The notes under the pieces: generated by a model
The model's input: the letters and a program-made list of their open reading frames with translations, nothing else
What the model was told of the DNA's origin: nothing
Databases searched by the model: none
Shown here: in pieces, positions 52,249 through 61,402 of the stretch
How the letters are laid out: each line of letters begins with the position of its first letter
Position numbering within the stretch: position 1 is the first letter of the stretch
Program-made: the position numbers and the translations under genes
NCBI GenBank assembly: GCA_016721245.1
Contig: JADKIQ010000005.1
Coordinates: 186,001-250,000 of the forward strand
DNA length: 64,000 nucleotides
Reading direction: 5' to 3'
Origin: Sphingobacteriales bacterium
GTDB lineage: Bacteria; Bacteroidota; Bacteroidia; Chitinophagales; JADIYW01

Positions 52249-53361
52249 ATGAAAAAATTCAGCAACCTACTTTTCATTACCGCGATTAGCAGCTTACTTT
52301 TTTCCTGCGGAAAAACGGAAGACACCGATAGTTTCGGCAAGAAAGATATGTTTACGAATTACGCTGATAATCTGATTTTACCGGCTTACACAACTTATGG
52401 CAACAGCATTACCTCTTTGCAAACAGCCTTAAGCAATTTCAACGCAACAACGGATTTATCCAATCTTAGTGCATTGCAAAGTGCTTTCTTAAATACGTAT
52501 GCGGCCTGGCAAAGTTGTGAAATATATGAAAAGACGGCACCGGCAGACCAGGCCATGGCACTCGACAATACCAATTACTTTCCATGCAGAGCGGACAGTA
52601 TAGATGCGTATGTGAGCAGAAATGACAACAGTGCAGCTTCTATCAAAAACAAGGTAAAATCCGACAAAGGACTCGCTGCTATTGAGTATTTGTTGTTCAG
52701 CAGAACGCTCAGTCAGCAGCAGATTCTGGATAGATTTACCACTGGCCCTAATGCAGCATCTTACAAAACCTATTTGTCATCTCTGGTTTCCAATATAGCA
52801 GAAGTGCAGTCCTCCGTCATTTCCGGATGGGCAGGTTACAAAGATATCTTTATCAACAGCCTTGGCACGGACGCATCCGGTTCTTTCAGCGTTATGGTGA
52901 ATTCGATTGCCCAGCGCACCGATGATTTTAAAAGAATGCAAACGGGAACTCCTGCCGGATATCTGGGTAATGTGGCAACTGTAAATGTACTTCCGGGTGC
53001 CGTGCAGGCATATTACTCTAACAACAGTACGAATTACATGCTGCTTACCCTAAACAACATGAAAGATGTGCTGAACGGAAAAGGCAGCAACGACGGAAAA
53101 GGCCTGATTGATTACATACGAACACTCAATGTAAGCAGTACCTTCGGCGGTAATCTGGCAGATGATATTCTGTCGCAAATAGATGTTTGCATTACGAAAG
53201 TAAACGATTGTGCACCGGATTATTCGGCAACAGTGGTTTCCAATAAAGCCAAGGCGGATGCCTTGTTTCTGGAAGCAAAAAAACTACTGGTACTGATAAA
53301 AGTGGACGTACCTTCCGCGCTGGGTGTTTCTATTACCTATACAGACAGTGACGGCGACTAA
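52249..53361 (+). CDS. Imelysin family lipoprotein
   Basis: A 370-aa lipoprotein (LLFSCGKT, Cys20). The imelysin fold is indicated by LILPAYTTYGNSITSLQTAL, AAWQSCEIYE (the GxHxxE region is altered here), GLAAIEYLLF and a C-terminal VLIKVDVPSALGVSITYTD. Imelysins (EfeO-like) bind iron in the periplasm or on the outer membrane. A TATCTTTG box lies in the 50 bp before the gene but lacks a -33 partner. It overlaps the HTTM gene by 14 bp. Confidence 0.85.
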   Translation: MKKFSNLLFITAISSLLFSCGKTEDTDSFGKKDMFTNYADNLILPAYTTYGNSITSLQTALSNFNATTDLSNLSALQSAFLNTYAAWQSCEIYEKTAPADQAMALDNTNYFPCRADSIDAYVSRNDNSAASIKNKVKSDKGLAAIEYLLFSRTLSQQQILDRFTTGPNAASYKTYLSSLVSNIAEVQSSVISGWAGYKDIFINSLGTDASGSFSVMVNSIAQRTDDFKRMQTGTPAGYLGNVATVNVLPGAVQAYYSNNSTNYMLLTLNNMKDVLNGKGSNDGKGLIDYIRTLNVSSTFGGNLADDILSQIDVCITKVNDCAPDYSATVVSNKAKADALFLEAKKLLVLIKVDVPSALGVSITYTDSDGD

Positions 53362-54700
53362 CTTCATATACGCTAAGTTTAAGACTTTCTTATTCCGACA
53401 AACCTCTATTGCGCCGCTTGCCTCTTTCCGTATTTTGTTCGGCATCATGTTGTTGTTCAGCAGTGCCCGCTTTGTAGCCAAAGGATGGGTTCGTTTACTG
53501 TACATTCAGCCAAAATTCTACTTTACCTATGAAGGCTTTTCATGGGTGCATCCCATGCCCGGTAACGGCATGTTTGTAGTGTTTGCCGTCATGATACTCT
53601 GTGCACTGTTCATCACACTCGGATTATTCTACAGGGCGGCAGCGGCAGGATTTTTTCTGTTGTTTACCTATGTTGAATTGCTGGATAAAACGAATTACCT
53701 CAATCATTACTACTTTGTGAGCATTGTCAGTATGGTACTGTGCTTTCTTCCGGCTAACAAATACGCCTCTTTGGATGTCAGATTCGGATGGACGAAAAAA
53801 GTGACACATATACCCAACTGGTGTATACTGATTATTCAATTACAAATCGGACTGGTCTATTTTTTTGCCGGTATTGCCAAAATAAATCCGGATTGGCTGC
53901 TAAATGCTCAACCCTTAAAGATCTGGCTGAAAAGCAGGGATTATTATCCGCTGATCGGGCAATTGTTCAATTATGAAATTACTCCGTATCTGTTTTCCTG
54001 GTTTGGAATGCTGTTTGATGTCTTTATCGTATTCTTTTTATGGAATAAGAAGACAAGACCTTTTGCCTATCTGGCGGTCGTTGTATTTCACGTCGTTACC
54101 GGTCATCTATTTCAGATAGGCGTGTTTCCTTATGTGATGATTGTGGCCACCTGGATTTTCTTCTCTGCGGAATTTCATCAAAAGTTTCTTTCCTTATTTA
54201 AGGTGGAGAAAGATGCCGACATCCTAAATTATCAACCTTCATTCCCTTCATTCTGGTTAACATTGATTCTTATCCATTTTAGCATTCAGTTGATTTTGCC
54301 CTTCAGATACCTATTGTATCCCGGAAAATTATTCTGGACAGAACAGGGATATCGTTTTTCCTGGCGGGTAATGCTGATGGAAAAAAATGCCTATACTTCT
54401 TTTGTAGTTAAAGATAAAAACGGAAAAATAGGAGAAGTACGTAACCGTGATCACCTGACGCCACAACAAGAAAAACAGATGAGCACTCAGCCGGATATGA
54501 TATTGCAGTTTGCTCATTTTTTAGCGGATGAGTACAATAAAAACAAAGGGTTTACAGCTGCCGAAGTATATGCCGACAGTTATGCCGCATTAAACGGACA
54601 TCCCAGCCAACCTTTTATTGACAACACTGTTGATTTAGCCAAACAACCTGTTAACTTTGCACCGAAAAATTGGATATTGCCTTTTCAACCAAAAAAATGA
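53348..54700 (+). CDS. HTTM domain protein (vitamin K-dependent gamma-carboxylase-like)
   Basis: The protein is 450 aa from GTG 53348 (GTG 53324 in frame is an alternative; both overlap the imelysin gene). Residues 1-300 are multi-helix membrane domain with SIAPLASFRILFGIMLL, DKTNYLNHYYFVSIVSMVL and ANKYASLDVRFG, the pattern of the vitamin K carboxylase-like HTTM family. The C-terminal part is soluble. In animals such enzymes carboxylate Glu residues; in bacteria the role is unknown, although the gene is repeatedly found with imelysin and TonB receptors. Its stop overlaps the receptor start (ATGA). Confidence 0.88.
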   Translation: MTATNFIYAKFKTFLFRQTSIAPLASFRILFGIMLLFSSARFVAKGWVRLLYIQPKFYFTYEGFSWVHPMPGNGMFVVFAVMILCALFITLGLFYRAAAAGFFLLFTYVELLDKTNYLNHYYFVSIVSMVLCFLPANKYASLDVRFGWTKKVTHIPNWCILIIQLQIGLVYFFAGIAKINPDWLLNAQPLKIWLKSRDYYPLIGQLFNYEITPYLFSWFGMLFDVFIVFFLWNKKTRPFAYLAVVVFHVVTGHLFQIGVFPYVMIVATWIFFSAEFHQKFLSLFKVEKDADILNYQPSFPSFWLTLILIHFSIQLILPFRYLLYPGKLFWTEQGYRFSWRVMLMEKNAYTSFVVKDKNGKIGEVRNRDHLTPQQEKQMSTQPDMILQFAHFLADEYNKNKGFTAAEVYADSYAALNGHPSQPFIDNTVDLAKQPVNFAPKNWILPFQPKK

Positions 54701-56898
54701 AACCTTATATTTCCATATTACTTTTCTTTGGATGCACTATGATTCAGCATGCAGCAGCTCAGGATATTGACTCCATGTTTACCGCTGAAGATACCATGCA
54801 GAGTACCATAGATGAAGTGACCATACAGGCTGAAAAAATGAAAGAGATTCGTCTCAAGAGCGTGGAAGGTACAGTCATCTTTGAAGGCAAAAAAACAGAA
54901 GTGGTAGATTTGTCAAAGATTCAGGCAAATACGGCCACCAACAACGGCAGGCAGATATTCAACCGCATCGCAGGATTAAACGTATGGGAAAACGATGCTG
55001 CCGGCATGCAGTCCGGCATCGGCGCCAGAGGCTTAAATCCCAACCGGTCCGCAGAATTCAATATCCGCCAGAATGGCTACGATATTACGGCGGATGCCAT
55101 CGGTTATCCGGATGCCTACTATACGCCGCCCAGCGAAGGCTTGGATAAGATCCAGATTGTACGCGGAGCCGCATCTCTGCAGTTCGGTACACAGTTCGGC
55201 GGTCTTATAAATTACATCATGCATCAGCCCGTCGCCAAGAAATTTCAGCTGACGGCACAAATAACCGGAGGTTCCTTCGCCACGGTCAGTTCGTTTACGG
55301 CAATAGAAGGTACCTGTAAGAAATTGTCGTACTACGCCTACTACCAATACAAGCATACCAATGGATGGCGCTCAAATTCCACCCTGAACGCCCATACCGC
55401 CTTTGCAAATCTTTCCTATCAGATCAATAAGAAAATAAATATCGCCGTGGAATTTACTCACCAGAATTACCTGATGCAGCAGCCAGGTGGGTTAACGGAC
55501 AATCAGTTCAATCAGAATCCGAGACAATCTACGAGGGAGCGCAACTGGTTTAGCATCCAATGGAATATTCCTTCTGTTAAACTGGAGTATCAGCCGAAAA
55601 ATAACATTCGCTGGAACACCATTTTATTCGGCTTAATCGGCTCGCGCAATGCATTGGGATTTTTGAGTTTTGCCAACAGAAATGATGATTTGAGAAACAG
55701 GGATTTAATCAAAGACCAATACAAGAATTTCGGGCTGGAATCCCGACTCTTATATCAATATAAATTGGGAAAACAGCTGTCTTCGCTGAGTGTCGGAGTG
55801 CGTTATTTTAAAGGCTACACCGGGAAACAACAGGGACTGGGAAATAATGCTTATGATGCTAATTTTGATTATCTGCATCCGGATAACTTAGAGAATTCCG
55901 ATTACGACTTTAACAGCCATAACTTAGCTTTTTCTGCAGAAAATATCTTTAAGATAACCCCTAAACTGAGTATTACGCCAGGTGTACGCGCAGAGTTTCT
56001 GCTTACAAATGTAGATGGTTATTATAAGAACGCTGTTGAATTCTCCTCTGACACATTGAGATATACGGATAACCAGAAACGCAAACGGATTTTTCCGTTG
56101 TTTGGTGTAGGCATCACATACAAGGCGCATTACTTAGCGGAAATTTATGCTAACATTTCTCAAAATTACCGCGGCATAAATTATACCGATTTACGCATCG
56201 TAAATCCAAGTGTGCGCATTGACCCGAATTTGCAGGATGAAAAAGGATTCAATGCCGATATTGGACTGCGTGGGAAAAATGGCGAAAAATTCAATTACGA
56301 TGTCAATTTCTTTGCGCTCTATTACAATAAAAAAGTAGGCTCCATCCAGCAATTTGATTCCACCTTCACCATTTACCGATACAAAACAAACTTATCCAAT
56401 TCACGCAGCCTTGGAGTGGAGTCTTTCGCCGAAGTGGACATTGTAAAATGCATCAATGAGAACAGCGATTTCGGAGCTTCTCTCTTTTCAAATTTTACAT
56501 ACACTAATGCCATTTATATAAAATCACCCAACAAGCAAATCCTGAAAAAACAGGTGGAGTTTTCACCTCAGTTCATTTTCCGTGGCGGAGTAGGTTTCAA
56601 ATATAAAACTTTTGCCATCAACTGGCAGATTTCCTATATTTCCAAACAATTCACCGATGCGACCAATGCAACATATGCATCAACGGCTGTCATCGGCTCA
56701 ATTCCTGCATACTATGTAATGGATGTCACCACCTCCTACACCTACAAATGGTTTAAATTCAGTTGTTCCATCAATAATCTTTCAAATAATAAATACTTTA
56801 CCCGCCGAGCGGAAAGTTATCCCGGACCGGGCATCATTCCAAGTGATGGTATTGGCGTTTTTGGAACACTTGCCTTTAAATGGCATACTAAGAATTAG
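54697..56898 (+). CDS. TonB-dependent receptor, FecA/iron-type
   Basis: The protein is 733 aa from ATG 54697, which overlaps the HTTM stop (ATGA). Signal peptide MKPYISILLFFGCTMIQ, plug domain with GARGLNPNRSAEFNIRQNGY and GAASLQFGTQFGGLINYIM, then a 22-stranded barrel rich in aromatic residues and ending in FGTLAFKWHTKN. The plug resembles the ferric-citrate receptor FecA class. Substrate specificity cannot be read from sequence; its operon partners point to iron or a metal chelate. It should be powered by one of the TonB proteins at 34005 and 34950. Confidence 0.93.
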   Translation: MKPYISILLFFGCTMIQHAAAQDIDSMFTAEDTMQSTIDEVTIQAEKMKEIRLKSVEGTVIFEGKKTEVVDLSKIQANTATNNGRQIFNRIAGLNVWENDAAGMQSGIGARGLNPNRSAEFNIRQNGYDITADAIGYPDAYYTPPSEGLDKIQIVRGAASLQFGTQFGGLINYIMHQPVAKKFQLTAQITGGSFATVSSFTAIEGTCKKLSYYAYYQYKHTNGWRSNSTLNAHTAFANLSYQINKKINIAVEFTHQNYLMQQPGGLTDNQFNQNPRQSTRERNWFSIQWNIPSVKLEYQPKNNIRWNTILFGLIGSRNALGFLSFANRNDDLRNRDLIKDQYKNFGLESRLLYQYKLGKQLSSLSVGVRYFKGYTGKQQGLGNNAYDANFDYLHPDNLENSDYDFNSHNLAFSAENIFKITPKLSITPGVRAEFLLTNVDGYYKNAVEFSSDTLRYTDNQKRKRIFPLFGVGITYKAHYLAEIYANISQNYRGINYTDLRIVNPSVRIDPNLQDEKGFNADIGLRGKNGEKFNYDVNFFALYYNKKVGSIQQFDSTFTIYRYKTNLSNSRSLGVESFAEVDIVKCINENSDFGASLFSNFTYTNAIYIKSPNKQILKKQVEFSPQFIFRGGVGFKYKTFAINWQISYISKQFTDATNATYASTAVIGSIPAYYVMDVTTSYTYKWFKFSCSINNLSNNKYFTRRAESYPGPGIIPSDGIGVFGTLAFKWHTKN

Positions 56899-56942
56899 AT
56901 AATTTGTTTTTGTTATCGTATATTTATTTATCAGTATCAAAC

Positions 56943-58076
56943 ATGAAAAGCAGTCTTGTAATTATTCTTTTTCTTTCACTCTTTCTTTTCAGTTGTAAAA
57001 GGGATAGCAACTCCGAAAATCAACCATTCTATTATTCCACTGAGCAGGAGTTTATCAATAATAATGATGGGCTTTCTGATTCGGCATTAATCGGCAAATT
57101 AATATTTTTTGATGCTAATTTATCGGAACCGGTGGGCGTAAGTTGTGCTACCTGTCATTCTCCGATGTCCGGTTTTTCAGATCCCAGACATACTTCGTTT
57201 TCCGAAGGTTCGGCACATCAGTTCGGCACCAGAAATGCCAATGCTATCAGCTACATGACTTTTGCACCTAACAGAAGAGCGGAAGTAGTGCGTGGTATTT
57301 GGGAAACAGTAGGTGGCTTTTTCTGGGATGGAAAGGCGGAATTCTTAAATCAACAGGCTTTATTTCCTCTGATGAATCCGCATGAGATGAACATCCCGAA
57401 TTTCGGAATTGCTTCTACTAAAATAAAACATGCTTCCTATTATCCTAAACTGGAAAAACTATTTGGCAGTGCGTCTTTAGCAGACAGTCAAACCATTGTA
57501 TTTTATGCTGTAACTTGCTTACAGGCTTTTGAGCAATCTTATCAGGTGAATCAGTTTACGAGCAAGTTTGATTTTTATTTGAAAGGCAAAGTTACTTTAT
57601 CCGCACAGGAAATGCGCGGCATGCAACTGTTCAATGATACCACGAAAGCAAAATGCAGTTTTTGTCATTTAAGCAAACCGGTTTATTATGCCACTACTGA
57701 TAAAATTTTATTTACAGATTATTCTTACGAAAATTTAGGCTTGCCGAAACACCCTGATTTATCTGGTACTCCGGTGGACAGCGGACTGGCCAAATTCGAA
57801 AACAATAATCCTGCCGAAGTGGGAAGATTTAAAACACCTACCTTACGCAACATAGAAAAAACGGCACCCTACATGCATTCCGGTATTTTCAGCACGTTGG
57901 AAGATGTATTAAAATTTTACAACGAAAGAGATATTAACCCTGACTTTGCACATCCTGAAGTACCGGCCACCATGAATACTGAAGACCTTGGAAATCTTCA
58001 TCTGACGCAACAGGAAATAGCTGATATTATTGCCTTTTTAAAAACATTAACCGATGGATACAAAGTCCCTCAATAA
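56943..58076 (+). CDS. Di-heme cytochrome c peroxidase (MauG/CcpA-like) lipoprotein
   Basis: The protein is 377 aa from ATG 56943; the upstream in-frame ATG 56904 gives a poorer leader. Lipobox LFSCKRD. Two CxxCH sites are seen: CATCHSPM near residue 62 and CSFCHLSK near residue 237, plus PYMHSGIFSTLEDVLKFYNE. It is a second member of this family in the window (compare the MbnH-like protein at 41290). In this operon it may oxidise Fe(II) or modify a partner protein for metal uptake; that is inference. Confidence 0.88.
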   Translation: MKSSLVIILFLSLFLFSCKRDSNSENQPFYYSTEQEFINNNDGLSDSALIGKLIFFDANLSEPVGVSCATCHSPMSGFSDPRHTSFSEGSAHQFGTRNANAISYMTFAPNRRAEVVRGIWETVGGFFWDGKAEFLNQQALFPLMNPHEMNIPNFGIASTKIKHASYYPKLEKLFGSASLADSQTIVFYAVTCLQAFEQSYQVNQFTSKFDFYLKGKVTLSAQEMRGMQLFNDTTKAKCSFCHLSKPVYYATTDKILFTDYSYENLGLPKHPDLSGTPVDSGLAKFENNNPAEVGRFKTPTLRNIEKTAPYMHSGIFSTLEDVLKFYNERDINPDFAHPEVPATMNTEDLGNLHLTQQEIADIIAFLKTLTDGYKVPQ

Positions 58077-58091
58077 CTATAAAATTAATTT

Positions 58092-58439
58092 ATGAAAAAA
58101 GTACTTACACTCAGCATGGTCTCTTTAATCGTTTTTGCATGCTCGCATAAAACCACTTCAACAGTTACCAAAACAGAAGAAGTAAAAACAACGGTTGCCA
58201 CCGAAACAGCAGCTATAGAAAAGACAGAAAGTGCCACTGTAACGAATGAGCAATTTTTAGCAGGAAAGGCTGTCTATTCAGCTAAGTGTGGTAATTGTCA
58301 TAAGCTAAAAGAACCTTCCAGAGGCAATATGACACAATGGACAAAATGGATTGACCGTATGGCACCGAAAGCAAAACTTACGGAAGATGAAAAAGCACAG
58401 GTAACGGCTTATGTTTCCGTCAATGCCAAGCCGAATTAA
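58092..58439 (+). CDS. Small c-type cytochrome lipoprotein
   Basis: A 115-aa protein with lipobox VFACSHK (Cys17), a Thr/Glu-rich linker, and a single heme site CGNCHKLKEP (about residues 74-83) followed by WTKWIDRMAPKAKLTEDEKA, with Met as likely axial ligand. It is probably an electron donor or acceptor for the adjacent di-heme peroxidase, 15 bp upstream. Last gene of the operon. Confidence 0.85.
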   Translation: MKKVLTLSMVSLIVFACSHKTTSTVTKTEEVKTTVATETAAIEKTESATVTNEQFLAGKAVYSAKCGNCHKLKEPSRGNMTQWTKWIDRMAPKAKLTEDEKAQVTAYVSVNAKPN

Positions 58440-58475
58440 TTCTATCCAAATTTAAACACGTACGCAAAGATCAAA

Positions 58476-58581
58476 CGTCATTGCGAATTTGGATGCGAGG
58501 AACGAGCAATCAAATGAAGCAATCTGTTCAAAATTATTCAACAGATTGCTTCGCTACATTACATTTCGCTCGCAATGACGT
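58476..58581. repeat. 106-bp imperfect inverted repeat (ACGTCATTGCGA ... TCGCAATGACGT)
   Basis: Outer arms ACGTCATTGCGA and TCGCAATGACGT are perfect complements; an inner pair GAAGCAATCTGTT / AACAGATTGCTTC (58516-58528 and 58540-58552) forms the core stem around an 11-nt loop. Repeats with CGTCATTGCGAG and GAAGCAATC words are spread through many bacterial genomes. It occupies the 148-bp gap between the cytochrome gene and the convergent hddA gene. Confidence 0.9.
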
Positions 58582-58587
58582 GCAATT

Positions 58588-59610
58588 CTAAATAGTCCAG
58601 GTCGTCAACCCTTCAGTGGTAAGATTGTAATTCATGACATTGCCGCCAAGGGCACTCAGTTTACGTATCAATTCGTATTTATGAATGTAGGGCGCGTAAA
58701 AAATCATGAAACCGCCACCGCCTGCACCGGAAATCTTTCCGCCGGTGGCACCGCTTTGTAAAGCCGCTTCATAAATCGCATCTATGGAGGCGTTGGAGAT
58801 ACCATCTGCCATTTGTTTTTTATGCATCCAGCCATCGTGCAGAATTTTTCCGATGTTGTCCACTTCACCGCGCAGAATGGCTTCTTTCATCAGAATACTT
58901 TGTTCTTTCAGTTGATGCATGGCATCTATGGAAGAAGATTTTTTAGCGTTCACGTTATCCGCTTGTTGCTGAATGATTTCGGAAGACAAACGGGAGGTTT
59001 GCGTATAAAACAACACTAAATTATGTTCCAGTTCATTTAAAAATTTGGATTTAATGCGCAATGGATTGACTATTACTTTATCGTTCGCATAAAACTCCAT
59101 ATAGTTGACGCCACCAAACGTTGCCGCATACTGGTCCTGTTTACCGCCGGCCATTTTCAGATCCTCGCGCTCTATTACATAAGCCAGATGCGCGATATCG
59201 TATTCTCCTAAAGGCAATTTCAGCCATTCCACAAATGCACCTAAAATAGCTACCACCAGGGTAGAAGAAGAACCTAAGCCGGAACCCGGAGGCGCATCCA
59301 CATAGGTATTGATTTCAAAGGATAAAGGTTTTTTGATAAAATCCTTTACGATACGGTTGTAAACGCCTTTTGCTAAATTCAGATGTCCGTCAATCGACAA
59401 CTCTTCTTCACTTTTCAATTCGATGATTTCATTTCGGTCGATGGCATTGATGACAATCTTTCCATCTTCGCGCGGTTTGATAGAAGCATAGGCATACAAA
59501 CTCAACGTCGCATTTAAGATAGCGCCGCCGTAAATATCAGAGTAGGGAGAAACATCGGTACCACCACCGGCTAAGCCGATACGCAAAGGTGCTTTTGAAC
59601 GGATAATCAT
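58588..59610 (-). CDS. hddA: D-glycero-alpha-D-manno-heptose 7-phosphate kinase (GHMP family)
   Basis: A 340-aa GHMP kinase starting RSKAPLRIGLAGGGTDVSPY, with the ATP motif PPGSGLGSSSTLVV (about residues 107-120) and SGATGGKISGAGGGGFMIF (motif 3) near the end. This is the HddA pattern. It phosphorylates heptose 7-phosphate at O-1 with alpha configuration, feeding the GDP-heptose route together with GmhA, GmhB and the HddC-like enzyme encoded at 44322-46817, 12 kb away. The locus is therefore split. Confidence 0.9.
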   Translation of the reverse strand: MIIRSKAPLRIGLAGGGTDVSPYSDIYGGAILNATLSLYAYASIKPREDGKIVINAIDRNEIIELKSEEELSIDGHLNLAKGVYNRIVKDFIKKPLSFEINTYVDAPPGSGLGSSSTLVVAILGAFVEWLKLPLGEYDIAHLAYVIEREDLKMAGGKQDQYAATFGGVNYMEFYANDKVIVNPLRIKSKFLNELEHNLVLFYTQTSRLSSEIIQQQADNVNAKKSSSIDAMHQLKEQSILMKEAILRGEVDNIGKILHDGWMHKKQMADGISNASIDAIYEAALQSGATGGKISGAGGGGFMIFYAPYIHKYELIRKLSALGGNVMNYNLTTEGLTTWTI

Positions 59611-59621
59611 GAAGCGAATTT

Positions 59622-59650
59622 ACGATTTATGATTTGAGATTTATGATTTT
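59622..59650. repeat. Short tandem repeat GATTTATGATTTGAGATTTATGATTT
   Basis: ATTTATGATTT occurs twice in 59625-59650, with one intervening ATTTGAG. It lies directly upstream of the hddA start and downstream of the next gene, another case of repeat-filled gap. Confidence 0.6.
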
Positions 59651-59669
59651 GCGTGCTAAATAATAATAG

Positions 59670-60101
59670 TTATGCGAGTTTGAAAGTAACCGGTAATGTA
59701 AAATAACAATTTACAGGCTTTCCACCTTGTAATGCAGGTAACCATTTCGGCATCAAATTAATAACACGTAATGCCTCTTTTTTTAAACTTTCATCAACAT
59801 CATTCAACACTAATGGATTTTTAATATTACCATCCTTGTCAACATAAAATTTAACTACAACCTTTCCCTCTATCCCTTTTTCTCTTGCATGCTTTGGATA
59901 TTTTATATTCTTGCCAAGGAATTTAATAATATCATCTTTTCCTCCTGGAAATGAAGGCATTACCTCAGCTCTGTCATAAATTTCATTATCATCAATAACT
60001 AAAACAGATTCAGAGGAACTATCAATTGAAGATGCATAATTATATTTTATACTTAAAAACATAAAACACAGCAAAATGATAATTTTAATACTATTTCTCA
60101 T
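59670..60101 (-). CDS. Stand-alone TonB C-terminal domain protein
   Basis: A 143-aa protein: signal or anchor segment (residues 5-25), then a TonB C-terminal domain (YDRAEVMPSFPGGKDDIIKF to YFTLPVTFKL). It is very similar to the C-terminal domain of the TonB at 34005 (shared blocks GKNIKYP, GKVVVKFYVD, LPVTFKL) but has no Pro-rich spacer, so it cannot span the periplasm like TonB. It may be a duplicate of that domain, perhaps secreted or anchored at the inner membrane. AT-rich. Confidence 0.75.
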   Translation of the reverse strand: MRNSIKIIILLCFMFLSIKYNYASSIDSSSESVLVIDDNEIYDRAEVMPSFPGGKDDIIKFLGKNIKYPKHAREKGIEGKVVVKFYVDKDGNIKNPLVLNDVDESLKKEALRVINLMPKWLPALQGGKPVNCYFTLPVTFKLA

Positions 60102-60191
60102 GACATAAGTTTACACAGTAAATCTATAAAAAACTCTCTACTTCTCACCATTACTTTACGTCAATTTTGATTTAGCCGAAAGTTTATACTA

Positions 60192-61346
60192 TTATTTTAA
60201 CAACTTATCCCTAATCACTAAAAATCGTTTTTCGTAAAATGAATACAGGAAAAAACTGAGTAAAATTAAAACCGATAAATATATTACAATATTGAACAAT
60301 GCGATAGTCATCGAGTTAGTTTCTGTAAATAAAGTTCTTTTAAAGACAGAAAGTAAAGGAAAATTACACAAATACAATGAATATGAAATTTTGCTGAAGA
60401 ACTCAAAAAACTGATTCAGCTTAGCAGACTTAAAACTTAGCAGACTATTGAAATAAGGGAACATGGCCAAAATTAAAAACGACCAGATAAGTGTGTAGAA
60501 TTCTGCCGTAAAAAAATAAATCGTGTTATCCTGTTTATATAATTTGTAATCATACTTATATATCTCAAAGAAAAAATAAAATGAAACCGGAATCAGAATA
60601 ATTGCTGCCGCAAAAAGCAACTCCTTAAACTTATTCCACCATACCAAATAATATTTGGAAAGCCAGAACCCGAATACACCAATTGCCACAGCATCAAACC
60701 TAAAAACAACAATCTTTCTGAAATACTCATCAAAACCATAGTGATAGTTCATGTTTGAATAAATAAAAACTCCTTTAATAAGGAGACTGGTAATTATGAA
60801 TAAACATACTGAAATCAAAAGAACATGTTTTTTGTCAACCTTTAGAAACACAAAAAGAAAGGAAGAAAAAATAACCAGCAATAAATAAAACCATTCCTCT
60901 ACAGATAAACTCCATGCCTCTTTAAAAAAAACAGGGTGTGGTGTCAAAAAGTTTTGCAAGAACAACAAAAACCTGAAATCAAATTTTAATGAAATGTTTA
61001 ATCCTAAAAACAACAGATAGTTTATAAGGATAAATAAAAAATAGTTGGGCAGCGTCCTCAGCCATCTGCTGTATAAAAAAACTGTAATTATTTGTTTGAA
61101 ACTTTTAGATTCATCTAACATTGAAAATAAAATACTACTTATCAGAAATCCGCTCAGGACAAAAAAAAGTTCGACACCAAAATAACCTACTATTTCATTA
61201 AGCGTTGTGAAGGCAAGCACTACAACACCGATTACAGGCAGTTTCTGTAAGGGATTAAACATGAAAGAACAATGATCGAATATAACCAAAGAAACAGCTG
61301 CCGTACGAATAACATCTAAGCCTGCAATTCTGTTTCTTTTGTACAT
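60192..61346 (-). CDS. Acyltransferase 3 family protein
   Basis: A 384-aa polytopic protein: RIAGLDVIRTAAVSLVIFDH (first helix, His near residue 26), YFGVELFFVLSGFLIS, and SLSVEEWFYLLLVIF, the usual acyltransferase-3 motifs. About ten helices. It is the second such enzyme in the window and lies beside a glycosyltransferase, so it probably acylates a surface sugar. AT-rich. It follows the glycosyltransferase gene on the same strand after 56 bp. Confidence 0.88.
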   Translation of the reverse strand: MYKRNRIAGLDVIRTAAVSLVIFDHCSFMFNPLQKLPVIGVVVLAFTTLNEIVGYFGVELFFVLSGFLISSILFSMLDESKSFKQIITVFLYSRWLRTLPNYFLFILINYLLFLGLNISLKFDFRFLLFLQNFLTPHPVFFKEAWSLSVEEWFYLLLVIFSSFLFVFLKVDKKHVLLISVCLFIITSLLIKGVFIYSNMNYHYGFDEYFRKIVVFRFDAVAIGVFGFWLSKYYLVWWNKFKELLFAAAIILIPVSFYFFFEIYKYDYKLYKQDNTIYFFTAEFYTLIWSFLILAMFPYFNSLLSFKSAKLNQFFEFFSKISYSLYLCNFPLLSVFKRTLFTETNSMTIALFNIVIYLSVLILLSFFLYSFYEKRFLVIRDKLLK

Positions 61347-61402
61347 ATATCTTCAGTTATAGAATCATTACACCATGTCCCAATAGAATGAAAATACAAA
61401 AT

